DNA of 64,000 bases from Streptomyces sp. yr375 (GTDB taxonomy: Bacteria > Actinomycetota > Actinomycetes > Streptomycetales > Streptomycetaceae). Positions 1 through 8,320 of this stretch are shown one piece after another. The stretch's first letter is position 1. Each line of letters opens with the position of its first letter. Position numbers and translations under genes: made by a program. The notes beneath the pieces were generated by a model. The model was not told the origin of the DNA. It worked only from the letters and a program-made list of their open reading frames with translations, and did not search any database. The DNA lies in the NCBI RefSeq assembly GCF_900110755.1, contig NZ_FOFF01000006.1, positions 124,001 to 188,000 of the forward strand, read 5' to 3'.

Positions 1-784
1 CCTGGGCGGCGAACCCCGCGGCGAGCACCGGCAGGGAGACGACGAGCGACGCGGCGCACACCTTCGCCAGGAACAGGCCCTGGCTGGTGATGAAGCCGGT
101 CAGGAAGACGGGGGCGGTCTCGGCGACCACGCCGGTGAGCACGCGCGCGAAGAGGAGTTCGTTCCAACTGAAGATGAAGCAGATGAGGGCCGTCGCCGCG
201 ATGCCGGGCAGGGCGATCGGGGCGACCACGCGCGCGAGGATCGTCGGCAGCCGTGCCCCGTCCACCCGCGCGGCCTCGATGATCGCCACCGGGACCTCGG
301 ACAGGAACGACTGCATCATCCACACCGCGATCGGCAGGTTCATGGAGGTGTAGAGGACGACCAGCAGCCAGATGTTGTCGAGCAGCCCCGCGTTCTTCGC
401 GAACAGGTAGATCGGCAGCAGGCCCGCCACCACCGGCAGCATCTTCGTCGACAGGAAGAAGAACAGGACGTCCGTCCACTTGCGCACCGGGCGGATCGAC
501 AGCGCGTAGGCCGACGGGAGGGCGAGCAGCAGCACCAGGACGGTCGAACCGGCCGACGCCACCGTCGAGTTGACCAGTGCCGGCCACGGGCTCGCGCCGC
601 CGCCGGCGCCGAAGAACTCGCGGTAGCCGTCGAGGGTGAGCGACGCGGTGAAGGACGGCGGGTTGGTCGCCGCGTCCTGCTCGGAGTGCAGGGACGTCAG
701 GGCCATCCAGGCCACGGGCAGGAAGAACACGATCCCGGCCACCCAGGCCAGCAGCCCGAGACCGCCTCGGCGTACGACGTTCAT
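1..784 (-). CDS. Carbohydrate ABC transporter permease, MalG type (partial, runs off left edge)
   Basis: Inner-membrane subunit of a sugar or polyol ABC importer. The ATG at 784 shares ATGA with the stop of the preceding permease gene, so translation is probably coupled. About 261 residues are visible and the C-terminus lies outside the window. The first helix covers roughly residues 10-28, and the coupling-loop signature EAARVDGA is near residue 168, as expected for the MalG/SmoG class that contacts the ATPase. No ATPase gene is visible; Streptomyces importers of this type often share the MsiK ATPase encoded elsewhere. It is the last visible gene of a minus-strand operon with a DeoR regulator. 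The family call is firm; polyol specificity is inferred from context only. Confidence 0.9.
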   Translation of the reverse strand, partial: MNVVRRGGLGLLAWVAGIVFFLPVAWMALTSLHSEQDAATNPPSFTASLTLDGYREFFGAGGGASPWPALVNSTVASAGSTVLVLLLALPSAYALSIRPVRKWTDVLFFFLSTKMLPVVAGLLPIYLFAKNAGLLDNIWLLVVLYTSMNLPIAVWMMQSFLSEVPVAIIEAARVDGARLPTILARVVAPIALPGIAATALICFIFSWNELLFARVLTGVVAETAPVFLTGFITSQGLFLAKVCAASLVVSLPVLAAGFAAQ

Positions 785-1722
785 GCGCGGGACACCTCCT
801 CGCGGAACAGCGACGAGACGACCCGCAGGGCGAAGGTCGCGATGACGATCGAGCCGATGACCACCAGGACGCCGGCGGCCGAGGCGAGACCGTTCTCGTG
901 GGCCTGGTAGAAGCTCTGGTAGACGGTGTAGGGGAGGTTCGCGGTGCCCAGGCCGCCGGAGGTGAGGGTGAACACCGCGTCGAAGTTCTGCACGATGTAG
1001 ATCGAGCCGAGCAGGGCGCCGAGTTCGAGGTAGCGGCGCAGGTGGGGGAGGGTGAGGTGGCGGAAGATCTGCCAGTCGCCCGCGCCGTCCACCCGGGCCG
1101 CCTCGATCTGCTGCTGGTCCCGGCCCTGCAGCCCGGCCAGCAGGATCAGCATCATGAACGGCGTCCACTGCCAGACGAGGGAGGCCTCGACTGCGAGCAG
1201 CGGGGTGTCGGAGATCCAGTCGGGCTGGGGGCCGCCCACGTAGTGCAACAGCCCGTTGAGCAGGCCGTATTCGGGGTTGTAGAGGACGTGTTTCCAGAGC
1301 AGGGCGGCGGCCACCGGGACCACCAGGAAGGGCGCGATCAGCAGCGTGCGGACCACGCCCCGGCCGCGGAAGCGGCGGTCCAGGAGCAGTGCCAGGGCCA
1401 GCCCGAGCACCAGGCTGACCAGCACCACGGTCGCCGTCAGCAGGATGGTCGTCCACACCGAGTGGCGCAGGTCGGCGTCGGTCAGGACCTGGTGGTAGTT
1501 GTCGAGGCCGGTGAAGCGGCGGGCCTTGGGGTAGAGGGCGTTCCAGTCGAAGAAGGAGATCACCAGCGTGGCCACGAAGGGGAGTTGGGTGACCACGATC
1601 ATGAAGACCAGAGCGGGGAGCAGCGGGGCGCGGGTCGCCCAGCCGCGCAGCCGGGCGGGGGGCTGCCGCAGGGGGCGTACAGGGGTGGGGGCCGGTGGTG
1701 GGGCCGCCGTCGTCGCGGTCAT
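781..1722 (-). CDS. Carbohydrate ABC transporter permease, MalF type
   Basis: First membrane subunit (313 residues, normal length) of the same sugar importer. A Pro/Ala-rich cytosolic N-terminus is followed by six hydrophobic helices, the first at about residues 34-56. The EAARVDGAG coupling motif sits near residue 206. The ATG at 1722 overlaps the stop of the damaged binding-protein gene by four bases (ATGA), and its own stop overlaps the next permease start in the same way. The two permeases and the binding protein were therefore one translationally coupled unit. The permeases look intact although the cognate binding protein is broken. Confidence 0.92.
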   Translation of the reverse strand: MTATTAAPPPAPTPVRPLRQPPARLRGWATRAPLLPALVFMIVVTQLPFVATLVISFFDWNALYPKARRFTGLDNYHQVLTDADLRHSVWTTILLTATVVLVSLVLGLALALLLDRRFRGRGVVRTLLIAPFLVVPVAAALLWKHVLYNPEYGLLNGLLHYVGGPQPDWISDTPLLAVEASLVWQWTPFMMLILLAGLQGRDQQQIEAARVDGAGDWQIFRHLTLPHLRRYLELGALLGSIYIVQNFDAVFTLTSGGLGTANLPYTVYQSFYQAHENGLASAAGVLVVIGSIVIATFALRVVSSLFREEVSRA

Positions 1723-2326
1723 CGTCCCTCGTACTCCTCGGAGATCCGCTCGGCGATCTTCTGGGACTTGCTCAGGGCCGACTCGACGGACTGGCGTCCG
1801 GCGATGGCCGCGCTGATCTCCTGGGAGACCTTGGTGCCGAGGTCGGTGAACTCGGGGATGCCGACGAACTGGATGCCGGGCGCGGGCCGCGGTTGCACGC
1901 CGGGGTCGTTGGGTTCGGCTTCAGGATGTCCTGCTCGTCGTACGCCGGGTCGGCGGCGACGTAGGAGTCCATCTCGTGCAGCCAGCCGTTGCGGGCGTAG
2001 ATCGGGATCTCGTAGTTCGACAGGGTCGCCACGTCGTACTGGCCCGCCTGGTTGGCGAAGTCCTGGCTGATCTTGTCGCGGACGTCGTTCTCGGGGAGGA
2101 CGGTGAAGCTCACCTTGATGCCGGTCTCCTTGGTGAAGTGGTCGGCGGTGAGCTTCTGCAACTCCGTCATCTGCGGGTTGTTGACCATGAGGACGTTGAT
2201 GGAGTCGCCGCCGGAACCAGCCCCGCCGGCCCCGGCCCAGCAGCCGGAGAGCAGCGGGGCGAGCAGCGTCCCTGCGGCGACCGCGGCGAGCGTGGCTCGC
2301 GGCCTCCGTCGGCTCTGGGTTCGCAT
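1719..2326 (-). pseudogene. Sugar ABC transporter substrate-binding lipoprotein, internally deleted and frameshifted
   Basis: The N-terminus is normal for an extracellular sugar-binding lipoprotein: a basic start, a hydrophobic core and a lipobox ending LLSGC near residue 29, then family-like sequence to about residue 137 (DEQDILKP). From around position 1920 the frame changes and reads a nonsense Pro/Ser/Arg tail to a stop at 1772. In a second frame, positions about 1905-1719 encode an authentic-looking family C-terminus (GIQFVGIPEF, then SQEISAAIAG, then KIAERISEEYEGR) ending at the TGA that overlaps the permease start. Family members are about 430 residues; only about 190 remain across two frames. 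Roughly 700 bp has been lost with a net frameshift. Assembly error is the main alternative. Confidence 0.85.
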
Positions 2327-2414
2327 GGATCGCTCCTGGACGTAAGGGTGCAGGGAGGGACGTATCGTGCGGGTCGGGGCATGGAGGTGCCCCTAGGGTG
2401 AGCGAGTTGGTTTT

Positions 2415-3185
2415 TCAAACCCGGATGACCTGTGGTCCCAGCAGGGAGTACCGGTGGGCCTCGGCCGTTGGGAGCAGGGTGCTCGTCACGATCGTCTCCA
2501 GGACGCCGACCTCGGCGAACCGGCAGAAGTTGACCGCGCCGAACTTGGTGTACACGCCCGCGAAGACCACGCGGCGCGCCGCCCGCACCGCCTGTGCCTT
2601 GACCTCGCCGACGGCCGGGTCCGGGGTGGTCAGGCCGTGCTCGCGGGAGATGCCGTTGGCGCCGAGGTAGGCGAGGTCGAGGACGAAGCCGGCCAGCATC
2701 TTCGTCGTCCAGTGGTCGACGGTGGCCAGCGTGCCGGAGCGGACCCGGCCGCCGAGCAGCAGCACCGACATGTTCGCGGCCGTGGCGAGCGCGCCCGCGA
2801 CGGGCAGGGACGCGGTGACAACGGTCAGCGGCCGGTCCCTGGGCAGTGCCTCGGCGATGAGCTGCGGGGTGAAGCCCTCGTCGACGAAGACGGTCTCGGC
2901 GTCCCCGAGCAGCCCGGCCGCCGCGGCCGCGATCCGGCGCTTCTCGGGGACGTGGCTGGTGGCGCGGAAGGCGAGCGTGGTCTCGAAACCGGCGCTCTCC
3001 ACGGGGTAGGCGCCGCCGTGCGTACGGCGCACCAGCCCGTGGTCCTCCAGGGCGCGCAGATCCCGCCGTACGGTCTCCTTGGCCACGCCCAGAGCGGTGG
3101 CGAGCGTGGCGACGTCGACCGAGCCGGTGGCGCGTGCGGTGCGGACGATCTCGCGCTGCCGGTCCTCCGCCGTTCTCGGGGTCAT
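2415..3185 (-). CDS. DeoR/GlpR-family transcriptional regulator
   Basis: A 256-residue sugar-phosphate-responsive repressor. The N-terminal winged helix-turn-helix (about residues 6-60) carries the DeoR signature KETVRRDLRALEDHGLVRRTHGGA. The effector domain has the DeoR_C pattern, with VFVDEG near residue 100, LLLGG near 145 and FAGVYTKFG near 210. It lies 89 bp upstream of the damaged binding-protein gene in the same direction, so it probably controls this ABC operon, as DeoR proteins do for polyol uptake loci. The 268 bp upstream (3186-3453) hold no gene and probably its promoter. Confidence 0.9.
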   Translation of the reverse strand: MTPRTAEDRQREIVRTARATGSVDVATLATALGVAKETVRRDLRALEDHGLVRRTHGGAYPVESAGFETTLAFRATSHVPEKRRIAAAAAGLLGDAETVFVDEGFTPQLIAEALPRDRPLTVVTASLPVAGALATAANMSVLLLGGRVRSGTLATVDHWTTKMLAGFVLDLAYLGANGISREHGLTTPDPAVGEVKAQAVRAARRVVFAGVYTKFGAVNFCRFAEVGVLETIVTSTLLPTAEAHRYSLLGPQVIRV

Positions 3186-3453
3186 GCCGTCCCCTCGCTT
3201 CCCTGCCCGTTCGGGCCCGTGGCGGCCCGGTCGCGGTCCCTGGGGGAAGTTCTACAGCGGGTGTGCGGCACTGAACAGGCCTGTCGTGGGCCTGTCGGTG
3301 CCCGTCTCGGCCCGTTTCCGGAACCGGTCGCCCGCCTCGGACCTGCGGTGCGGGCGCGCGGTGGGTGGGTTCGGGCAGCGCGGCTGCCCGGATGTGGTGC
3401 CCGGCGGGCCCGTTCGGTGCCCGCGCGCGTCCCGGACGGACCCTGCGGGCGGG
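3186..3453. other. Intergenic spacer between udh and the DeoR gene
   Basis: Both flanking genes are on the minus strand. I see no credible coding frame, tRNA-like fold or clear terminator. A short direct repeat of GGCCTGTCG lies near 3280-3300. The spacer is long enough for a separate promoter for the DeoR-ABC unit. Confidence 0.4.
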
Positions 3454-4278
3454 TCAGTACGGCCAGATCGGCGGGTCGTTGACGAAGTGGCCGCCCAGGT
3501 GGGCGTGGGCGATGTTCTCCGGGTCCAGTGCGCCCTGCTCGGCGATCAGCTTCTCGGCGTACGGCTCGGAGTCGTCCTGCGGCTCGTAGCCGAGCGACCG
3601 CGCGGAGCCGAGGTCCCACCACAGGCGGGTGTTGGCGGAGGAGCCGTAGACGATCGAGTGGCCGACGTCCGGGGCGGTCAGCGCCGCGTGGAAGAGGCGG
3701 GCGCCGTCGGCCGGGCTCATCCACAGCGACAGCATGCGCACGTTGGTCGGCTCGGGGAAGCAGGAGCCGATGCGCACCGACACCGTCTCCAGGCCGTGCC
3801 GGTCCCAGTAGAGCTGCGCGAGGTCCTCGCCGAAGGCCTTGGACAGGCCGTAGAAGGTGTCCGGGCGGTGCGGGGTGTCGATGGGGATGAGCGCGGCGGC
3901 GTCCAGGGGCGCGTCGCCCCGGGGGCGGGGGGCGTAGCCGACCGCGTGGTTGGAGGAGGCGAAGACGATCCGGCCGACGCCCTCCTCGCGGGCGGCCTCG
4001 TACAGGTGGTAGGTGCCCTCGATGTTCGCCTTGAGGATCTGGTCGAACGGGGCTTCCAGGGAGATGCCCGCGAGGTGCAGGACCGCGTCGACGCCCCGCA
4101 CGGCCTCCCGGACCGCCGCCCGGTCGGCCAGGTCCGCGACGATCGCCTCCGGCTCGCCCTCGATCGGGCGCAGGTCGAACAGGCGCAGCTCGTAGCCGTA
4201 GGCCGGCAGCAGGTCCCGCATCAGGGTGCCGAGGCCGCCTGCGGCGCCGGTGAGCAGAACGGTGCGGGGAGCGGGCAT
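3454..4278 (-). CDS. udh: Uronate dehydrogenase (NAD-dependent, short-chain dehydrogenase/epimerase fold)
   Basis: Predicted to oxidise D-galacturonate or D-glucuronate to the aldarolactone using NAD+, the first step of the oxidative uronate pathway. The 274-residue protein has the Rossmann motif GAAGGLG (residues 11-17), the substrate loop ASSNHAVGY (108-115) and the catalytic pair Tyr143-Lys147 (YGLSK). The segments RIGSCFPEPTNVRMLS and GSSANTRLWWD strongly resemble characterised uronate dehydrogenases (EC 1.1.1.203) as I know them. It diverges from kdgD, which acts later in the same route, across a 228-bp promoter region. A generic NAD-dependent epimerase is the less likely alternative. 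Confidence 0.85.
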   Translation of the reverse strand: MPAPRTVLLTGAAGGLGTLMRDLLPAYGYELRLFDLRPIEGEPEAIVADLADRAAVREAVRGVDAVLHLAGISLEAPFDQILKANIEGTYHLYEAAREEGVGRIVFASSNHAVGYAPRPRGDAPLDAAALIPIDTPHRPDTFYGLSKAFGEDLAQLYWDRHGLETVSVRIGSCFPEPTNVRMLSLWMSPADGARLFHAALTAPDVGHSIVYGSSANTRLWWDLGSARSLGYEPQDDSEPYAEKLIAEQGALDPENIAHAHLGGHFVNDPPIWPY

Positions 4279-4316
4279 CCTCGGTCTCCTTGGGGCGACG
4301 GCCTCATCTATGGACG

Positions 4317-4335
4317 GTATTCATATGCGTGGACA
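4317..4335. promoter_or_regulatory. Candidate operator in the udh-kdgD divergent region
   Basis: The 19-bp stretch GTATTCA-N8-GACA lies between the divergent udh and kdgD starts. The same spaced half-sites occur at 32167-32185 between the IclR regulator gene and the 2-oxoglutarate-semialdehyde dehydrogenase gene. Shared control of the pathway genes is an inference; 11 fixed bases can recur by chance. Confidence 0.35.
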
Positions 4336-4506
4336 AGCTAGGGATCCCTCACCGTGCCCGTCAAGTGTGGCGCGGACCTGCGAGATCCGCCGCCCTGTCG
4401 GCCATTTGCCTGCTTGACCCGGCGCGAGGCGGCTCCTTAGGGTGAGCGTGTTCAGAAATGTGGACGCGGATCAGAAGAACGTACGCGCCAGTTCAAGGGA
4501 GAGCCC

Positions 4507-5454
4507 GTGACGCCAGCCCCTCTCGCCGCCCGGCTCGGTATCCCCAGCGGGCCGCTGTTCTTCCCCGTCACCGCGTACGGACCCGACGGCTCGGTCGATC
4601 TCGACGTCTACCGCGCGCATGTGCGCCAGGGCGTCGAAGCGGGCGCGGCGGCCGTCTTCGCGTGCTGCGGCACGGGGGAGTTCCACGCGCTCACACCGGA
4701 GGAGTTCGAGGCCTGCGTCCGGGCCGCCGTGGAGGCGACCGACGGGCGGGTGCCGGTGGTGGCGGGCGCGGGCTACGGCACGGCGCTGGCCGTACGGTAC
4801 GCGCGCCTCGCGGAGGCGGCCGGGGCCGACGGGCTGCTCGCCCTGCCGCCCTATCTGGTGCTCGCCGCCCAGGAGGGGCTGCTGCGCCACTACCGGGAGG
4901 TGGCCGCCGCGACCGCGCTCCCCGTGATCGTCTACCAGCGCGACAACGCCGTCTTCACCCCCGAGACCGTCGTCGCACTGGCCCGCACCGAGGGGATCAT
5001 CGGCCTCAAGGACGGCCTCGGCGACCTCGACCTCATGCAGCGGATCGTCAGCGCCGTCCGCACCGAGGTCCCCGGCGACTTCCTCTACTTCAACGGCCTG
5101 CCGACCGCCGAACAGACCCAGCTCGCCTACCGGGCGCTCGGCGTCACCCTCTACTCCTCGGCCGTGTTCTGCTTCGCCCCCGAGATCGCCCTCGCCTTCC
5201 ACCGGGCGCTCACCACCGGCGACGACACCACCGCCCACCGCCTGCTCGACGGCTTCTACCGGCCGTTCGTCGAACTACGCGCGCGTGGCCGCGGTTACGC
5301 CGTCTCCCTCGTCAAGGCCGGCGTCCGGCTGCGCGGGCTCGACGTCGGGGAAGTCCGCCCTCCGCTGCACGAACCCGGCGACGATCATGTCAAGCAGCTC
5401 GCCCAGGTGATCGACCGCGGCTACGCGCTGCTGGAAGCGGAGGACAAGCGGTGA
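4507..5454 (+). CDS. kdgD: 5-dehydro-4-deoxyglucarate dehydratase
   Basis: Class I aldolase-fold enzyme (DHDPS/NAL superfamily, 315 residues) predicted to dehydrate and decarboxylate 5-keto-4-deoxyglucarate to 2-oxoglutarate semialdehyde. The Schiff-base lysine is Lys168 (GLKDG), the partner tyrosine is in VYQRDN near 143, and the ligand loop GTGEF is at 55-59. The C-terminal block FYRPFVELRARGRGYAVSLVK separates this subfamily from dihydrodipicolinate synthase. It is divergent from udh and overlaps the following unknown gene by four bases (GTGA). The semialdehyde product would be oxidised by the dehydrogenase at 32237-33766. Confidence 0.9.
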   Translation: MTPAPLAARLGIPSGPLFFPVTAYGPDGSVDLDVYRAHVRQGVEAGAAAVFACCGTGEFHALTPEEFEACVRAAVEATDGRVPVVAGAGYGTALAVRYARLAEAAGADGLLALPPYLVLAAQEGLLRHYREVAAATALPVIVYQRDNAVFTPETVVALARTEGIIGLKDGLGDLDLMQRIVSAVRTEVPGDFLYFNGLPTAEQTQLAYRALGVTLYSSAVFCFAPEIALAFHRALTTGDDTTAHRLLDGFYRPFVELRARGRGYAVSLVKAGVRLRGLDVGEVRPPLHEPGDDHVKQLAQVIDRGYALLEAEDKR

Positions 5455-6623
5455 AGGCGTCGACCTTCGTCTACCCGTGGGACGTCGTCGGCGACCCCGG
5501 GGCCCCGGCCCGTATCGCCGCGCTCGGCGTGCGGCAGGCGACCCTCGCCGCCGCCTACCACTCCACCCGCGCGCTCACCCCCCGCCACCCGCGCCACCGC
5601 ATCGTCACCGCCGAGCACGCGGCCGTGCTGTACCCCACGGACCCGCGGGGCGCCCGCTGGCGGGGCCGCGCCCTGCGCCCGTACCCGGCCGGCGACTGGG
5701 CACCCGGCGACGCCTACGGGGAGGCCGCCGACGCGCTCGCGCGGGCCGGTCTCGACGTGCACACCTGGGTGGTCCTCGCGCACAACTCCCGCCTGGGCGC
5801 CGACCATCCGGACACCTCGGTCGTCAACGCCTACGGCGACCGCTACCCGTGGGCGCCGTGCATCGCGCAGCCCGCCACGCGCGCGTACCTCGTCGACCTC
5901 GCCGCCGAGGCCGCCGTACGCCCCGGCGCGGCCGGCACCGAACTGGAGTCCCTCGGCTGGTACGGCCTCCAGCACCTGCACGCCCACGACAAGACCGGCG
6001 GCGTCGGCCTCGGCGACGCCGGCCTCTACCTGATGGCACTCTGCTTCTGCCCCACCTGCCGGACCGGCTACAGCGCCCAGGGCCTGGACGCCGACGCGCT
6101 CGCCGCCGCCGTACGGGACGCGCTGGAGCCGCTCTGGCAGGGCGCGCCGGACGACGGGGGCTGGGCGGGCGTCGAGAAGCTGCTCGGGGAGGAGACGGCG
6201 GCGGCCACGCGCGCGTGGCGCGACGAGCGGGCCCGCACCCTTCAGGAGACGGCGGTCCGCGCGGTGCGCGCCGCCGCGCCCGACGGCTTCCAGATCCTCC
6301 TGCACGCCGACCCCGTGACCTACCACGTGGGCGCCAACCCGGGCGTCGACCCCGCGCACATCCTGTCCGTCGCGGACGGCGTCGTCGTGCCCTGCGCGGG
6401 CGGCCCCGGGCTGCTGACGCCCTTCGCCGAACAGGGCCGCGCGGGCGCGGTCCTCGCCGCCAACTTCGGCGTCGTCTCCGGCATGGGCGGCAGCCCGGAC
6501 ACCCTCGCGGCCGACGCGGCCCGGGCCCGGGAACTCGGCGCGACGGAACTGCGGCTGTACCACGCAGGGTTGGCGTCGGACGCCGACCTGGAGGCGGTAC
6601 GCGGGGCGCTGGCCTCCGGCTGA
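5451..6623 (+). CDS. Uncharacterised protein translationally coupled to kdgD
   Basis: I do not recognise the family. The GTG at 5451 overlaps the kdgD stop (GTGA), so the two are probably translated together. The 390-residue product has no signal peptide or membrane helix and is predicted cytosolic. Visible features are a Trp/His-rich core near residues 100-190 (HTWVVLAHNS, GWYGLQHLHAHD), a CPTC motif near residue 202 that could bind metal, and alternating strand-helix patterning towards the C-terminus (ILSVADGVVVPC, then LAANFGVVSGMGG). That pattern fits a TIM-barrel-like enzyme, perhaps a glycosidase relative, but this is a guess. Position implies a role in uronate or aldarate use. Confidence 0.7.
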   Translation: MKASTFVYPWDVVGDPGAPARIAALGVRQATLAAAYHSTRALTPRHPRHRIVTAEHAAVLYPTDPRGARWRGRALRPYPAGDWAPGDAYGEAADALARAGLDVHTWVVLAHNSRLGADHPDTSVVNAYGDRYPWAPCIAQPATRAYLVDLAAEAAVRPGAAGTELESLGWYGLQHLHAHDKTGGVGLGDAGLYLMALCFCPTCRTGYSAQGLDADALAAAVRDALEPLWQGAPDDGGWAGVEKLLGEETAAATRAWRDERARTLQETAVRAVRAAAPDGFQILLHADPVTYHVGANPGVDPAHILSVADGVVVPCAGGPGLLTPFAEQGRAGAVLAANFGVVSGMGGSPDTLAADAARARELGATELRLYHAGLASDADLEAVRGALASG

Positions 6624-6695
6624 GGGCCCGGACGGAGCGCCTGGGCAGAAGACCGGGGTGCGATGAGTTTTCGGGGTGCGGGCGGTCTACCCCGT

Positions 6696-7289
6696 ATGAC
6701 CGACACGATGACGACCTTCGACCTCGGACCCCAGGCCCGGATCATCGCGCGCCTCGCGGAGGGTGTGCGTGACGAGCAGCTCGCCGGCGGTACGCCCTGC
6801 CCGGACTACGCGGTCCGCAACCTGGTCGGGCACCTGACCGGCCTCGCCGTCGCCTTCCGCGACGCCGCCCGCAAGGACCTGGGCCCCACCACCGCCACCC
6901 CGCCGGGCACCGCCACGCCGGACATCGGCCCCGGCTGGCGCGAGGACCTGCCCAAGGCGCTCGACGAACTGGCCGACGCCTGGCGCGACCCGGCCGCCTG
7001 GACCGGCATGACCCGCGCGGGCGGCGTCGACCTGCCCGGCGCGGTCGCGGCGGCCGTCGCCGCCGACGAGCTCGTCGTCCACGGGTGGGACCTGGCGCGG
7101 GCCACCGGGCAACCGTACGCGCCCGACCCGGCCGCGCTGCGGGTCTCGCACACGTTCCTGCGGGCCGCCGCCGACGAGGGGGACGACGGGGGCGGCCTCT
7201 TCGGCCCCGTCGTGCCCGTCCCCGAAGCCGCCCCGCTGCTCGACCGGACGGTCGCACTGAGCGGCCGCGACCCGGGGTGGACGCCGTAG
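6696..7289 (+). CDS. TIGR03086-type maleylpyruvate isomerase N-domain (DinB-like) protein
   Basis: A 197-residue member of the mycothiol-dependent maleylpyruvate isomerase/DinB four-helix fold. Conserved family features are TPCPDYAVRNLVGHLTG near residues 30-47 and the metal-ligand segment ELVVHGWDLARATG near 125-140. I chose the ATG at 6696 over one at 6663 because the family begins close to this point. Members are usually mycothiol-linked hydrolases or of unknown function, and no substrate can be assigned. The neighbours do not form an obvious operon with it. Confidence 0.82.
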   Translation: MTDTMTTFDLGPQARIIARLAEGVRDEQLAGGTPCPDYAVRNLVGHLTGLAVAFRDAARKDLGPTTATPPGTATPDIGPGWREDLPKALDELADAWRDPAAWTGMTRAGGVDLPGAVAAAVAADELVVHGWDLARATGQPYAPDPAALRVSHTFLRAAADEGDDGGGLFGPVVPVPEAAPLLDRTVALSGRDPGWTP

Positions 7290-7380
7290 CCGACTCACCG
7301 GGAGCGAACGACTCCTGCGGTTGCTGTAGATAAACGTGAACACGGCACGCCCGGCGGGACCGGACCGTACGCTCCCCACC

Positions 7381-8142
7381 ATGCCCCTCAGCCTCACCAT
7401 CCTCGGCACCGCCTCTCCGTACCCGGGGCCGGGCCGCCCCTGCTCCGGCTACCTGCTGCGCGGCGCGGGGGCGGAGGTGTGGGTGGACGCCGGGTTCGGG
7501 ACGTTCGCCGAGTTGCGCAAGCACACGGATCCCGACCGGCTCACGGCGATCTGGATCTCCCACCTGCACGCCGACCACAGCGCCGATCTCCTCGCCGCCG
7601 CCTACGCGCTCGTGCACGGCGGGATGACCTCGCCGGCCCCCATCCCGGTGTACGCGCCGATCGACTGCGCCCGACGACTGGCGGGCTTCTTCGGCCGGCC
7701 GGACGTACGGTTCCTGACCGGCGTCTTCGACTTCCGCGCCCTGTTCGACGGGCACACCGTGCGGCACTGGAACGTGCGCCTCAGCTCGCGCCGGGTGGCG
7801 CACGGCACCGAGGCGTACGGGCTGCGCGCCGAGTGCCAGGGCAGCGTCTTCGCCTACTCAGGGGACAGCGGGCCGTGCGACGCGCTCACCGAACTCGCCT
7901 CCGGGGCCGACCTGTTCCTGTGCGAGGCCGACCTCGACCGGCATACCGAAGGCGAACACCATCCGCAGGTCCATCTCACGCCGGAGGACGCCGGCGAGGC
8001 CGCCCGCAAGGCGGGGGTGCGGGAGCTGTACATCACCCACGTCGGACCCACGCTGACCCGGCAGGCCGCGACCGCCCGGGCCGCCCTCGTCTTCGAAGGC
8101 CCCACCCGCACCGCCCGCGAGGGCGAGACCATCCCCCTCTGA
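7381..8142 (+). CDS. MBL-fold metallo-hydrolase (RNase Z/AtsA-like)
   Basis: A 253-residue cytosolic metallo-beta-lactamase-fold hydrolase. It starts with the typical strand LTILGTASPYPGPGRPCSGYLL and has the zinc-binding HLHADH motif near residues 61-66. Later ligands are seen in AYSGDSGPCD (about 158-167) and in YITHVGP near 217. This arrangement matches the AtsA/RNase Z-like branch common in Streptomyces; the substrate is unknown. A degenerate 15-bp tandem repeat begins inside its last codons and continues past the stop. Confidence 0.85.
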   Translation: MPLSLTILGTASPYPGPGRPCSGYLLRGAGAEVWVDAGFGTFAELRKHTDPDRLTAIWISHLHADHSADLLAAAYALVHGGMTSPAPIPVYAPIDCARRLAGFFGRPDVRFLTGVFDFRALFDGHTVRHWNVRLSSRRVAHGTEAYGLRAECQGSVFAYSGDSGPCDALTELASGADLFLCEADLDRHTEGEHHPQVHLTPEDAGEAARKAGVRELYITHVGPTLTRQAATARAALVFEGPTRTAREGETIPL

Positions 8143-8199
8143 AACATCCCCCGCTGAACCAACCCATTCCGAACCAGCCCCTTCTGAGCCATCCCCTTC
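8125..8199 (+). repeat. Degenerate 15-bp tandem repeat spanning the MBL gene stop codon
   Basis: Five units of about 15 bp (8125, 8140, 8155, 8170, 8185), each close to tGAaCCAtCCCctTC, run from the last five codons of the hydrolase gene into the spacer before the GntR gene. The TGA stop at 8140 is the first three bases of the second unit. The array contains no run of T residues, so it is not an obvious terminator. Confidence 0.7.
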
Positions 8200-8280
8200 C
8201 GACCGTCTGTCACGGCCTTTGTCAGAAGCATTGACGAAACACAGGGGCGCTCCTACCTTCAACGCGTCGTACTTCGTACG

Positions 8281-8290
8281 TCATATATGA
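8281..8290. promoter_or_regulatory. Palindromic AT-rich site upstream of the GntR gene
   Basis: TCATATATGA is a perfect 10-bp palindrome 30 bp before the GntR start. It is followed by GCGATATGTGAG, a partial copy. In this GC-rich context it is a plausible autoregulatory GntR operator or part of a promoter. This is inferred from position only. Confidence 0.45.
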
Positions 8291-8320
8291 GACGCGATAT
8301 GTGAGATCCGAGAGGCGCGC

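Noticed and set aside
898..2070. Long plus-strand frame (390 codons) opposite the first permease genes
   Set aside because: It is the antisense shadow of well-supported permease and receptor genes; its product is Gly/Arg/Glu-rich with no domain.
2398..3482. Plus-strand frame opposite the DeoR gene
   Set aside because: Antisense shadow without ribosome site or recognisable domain.
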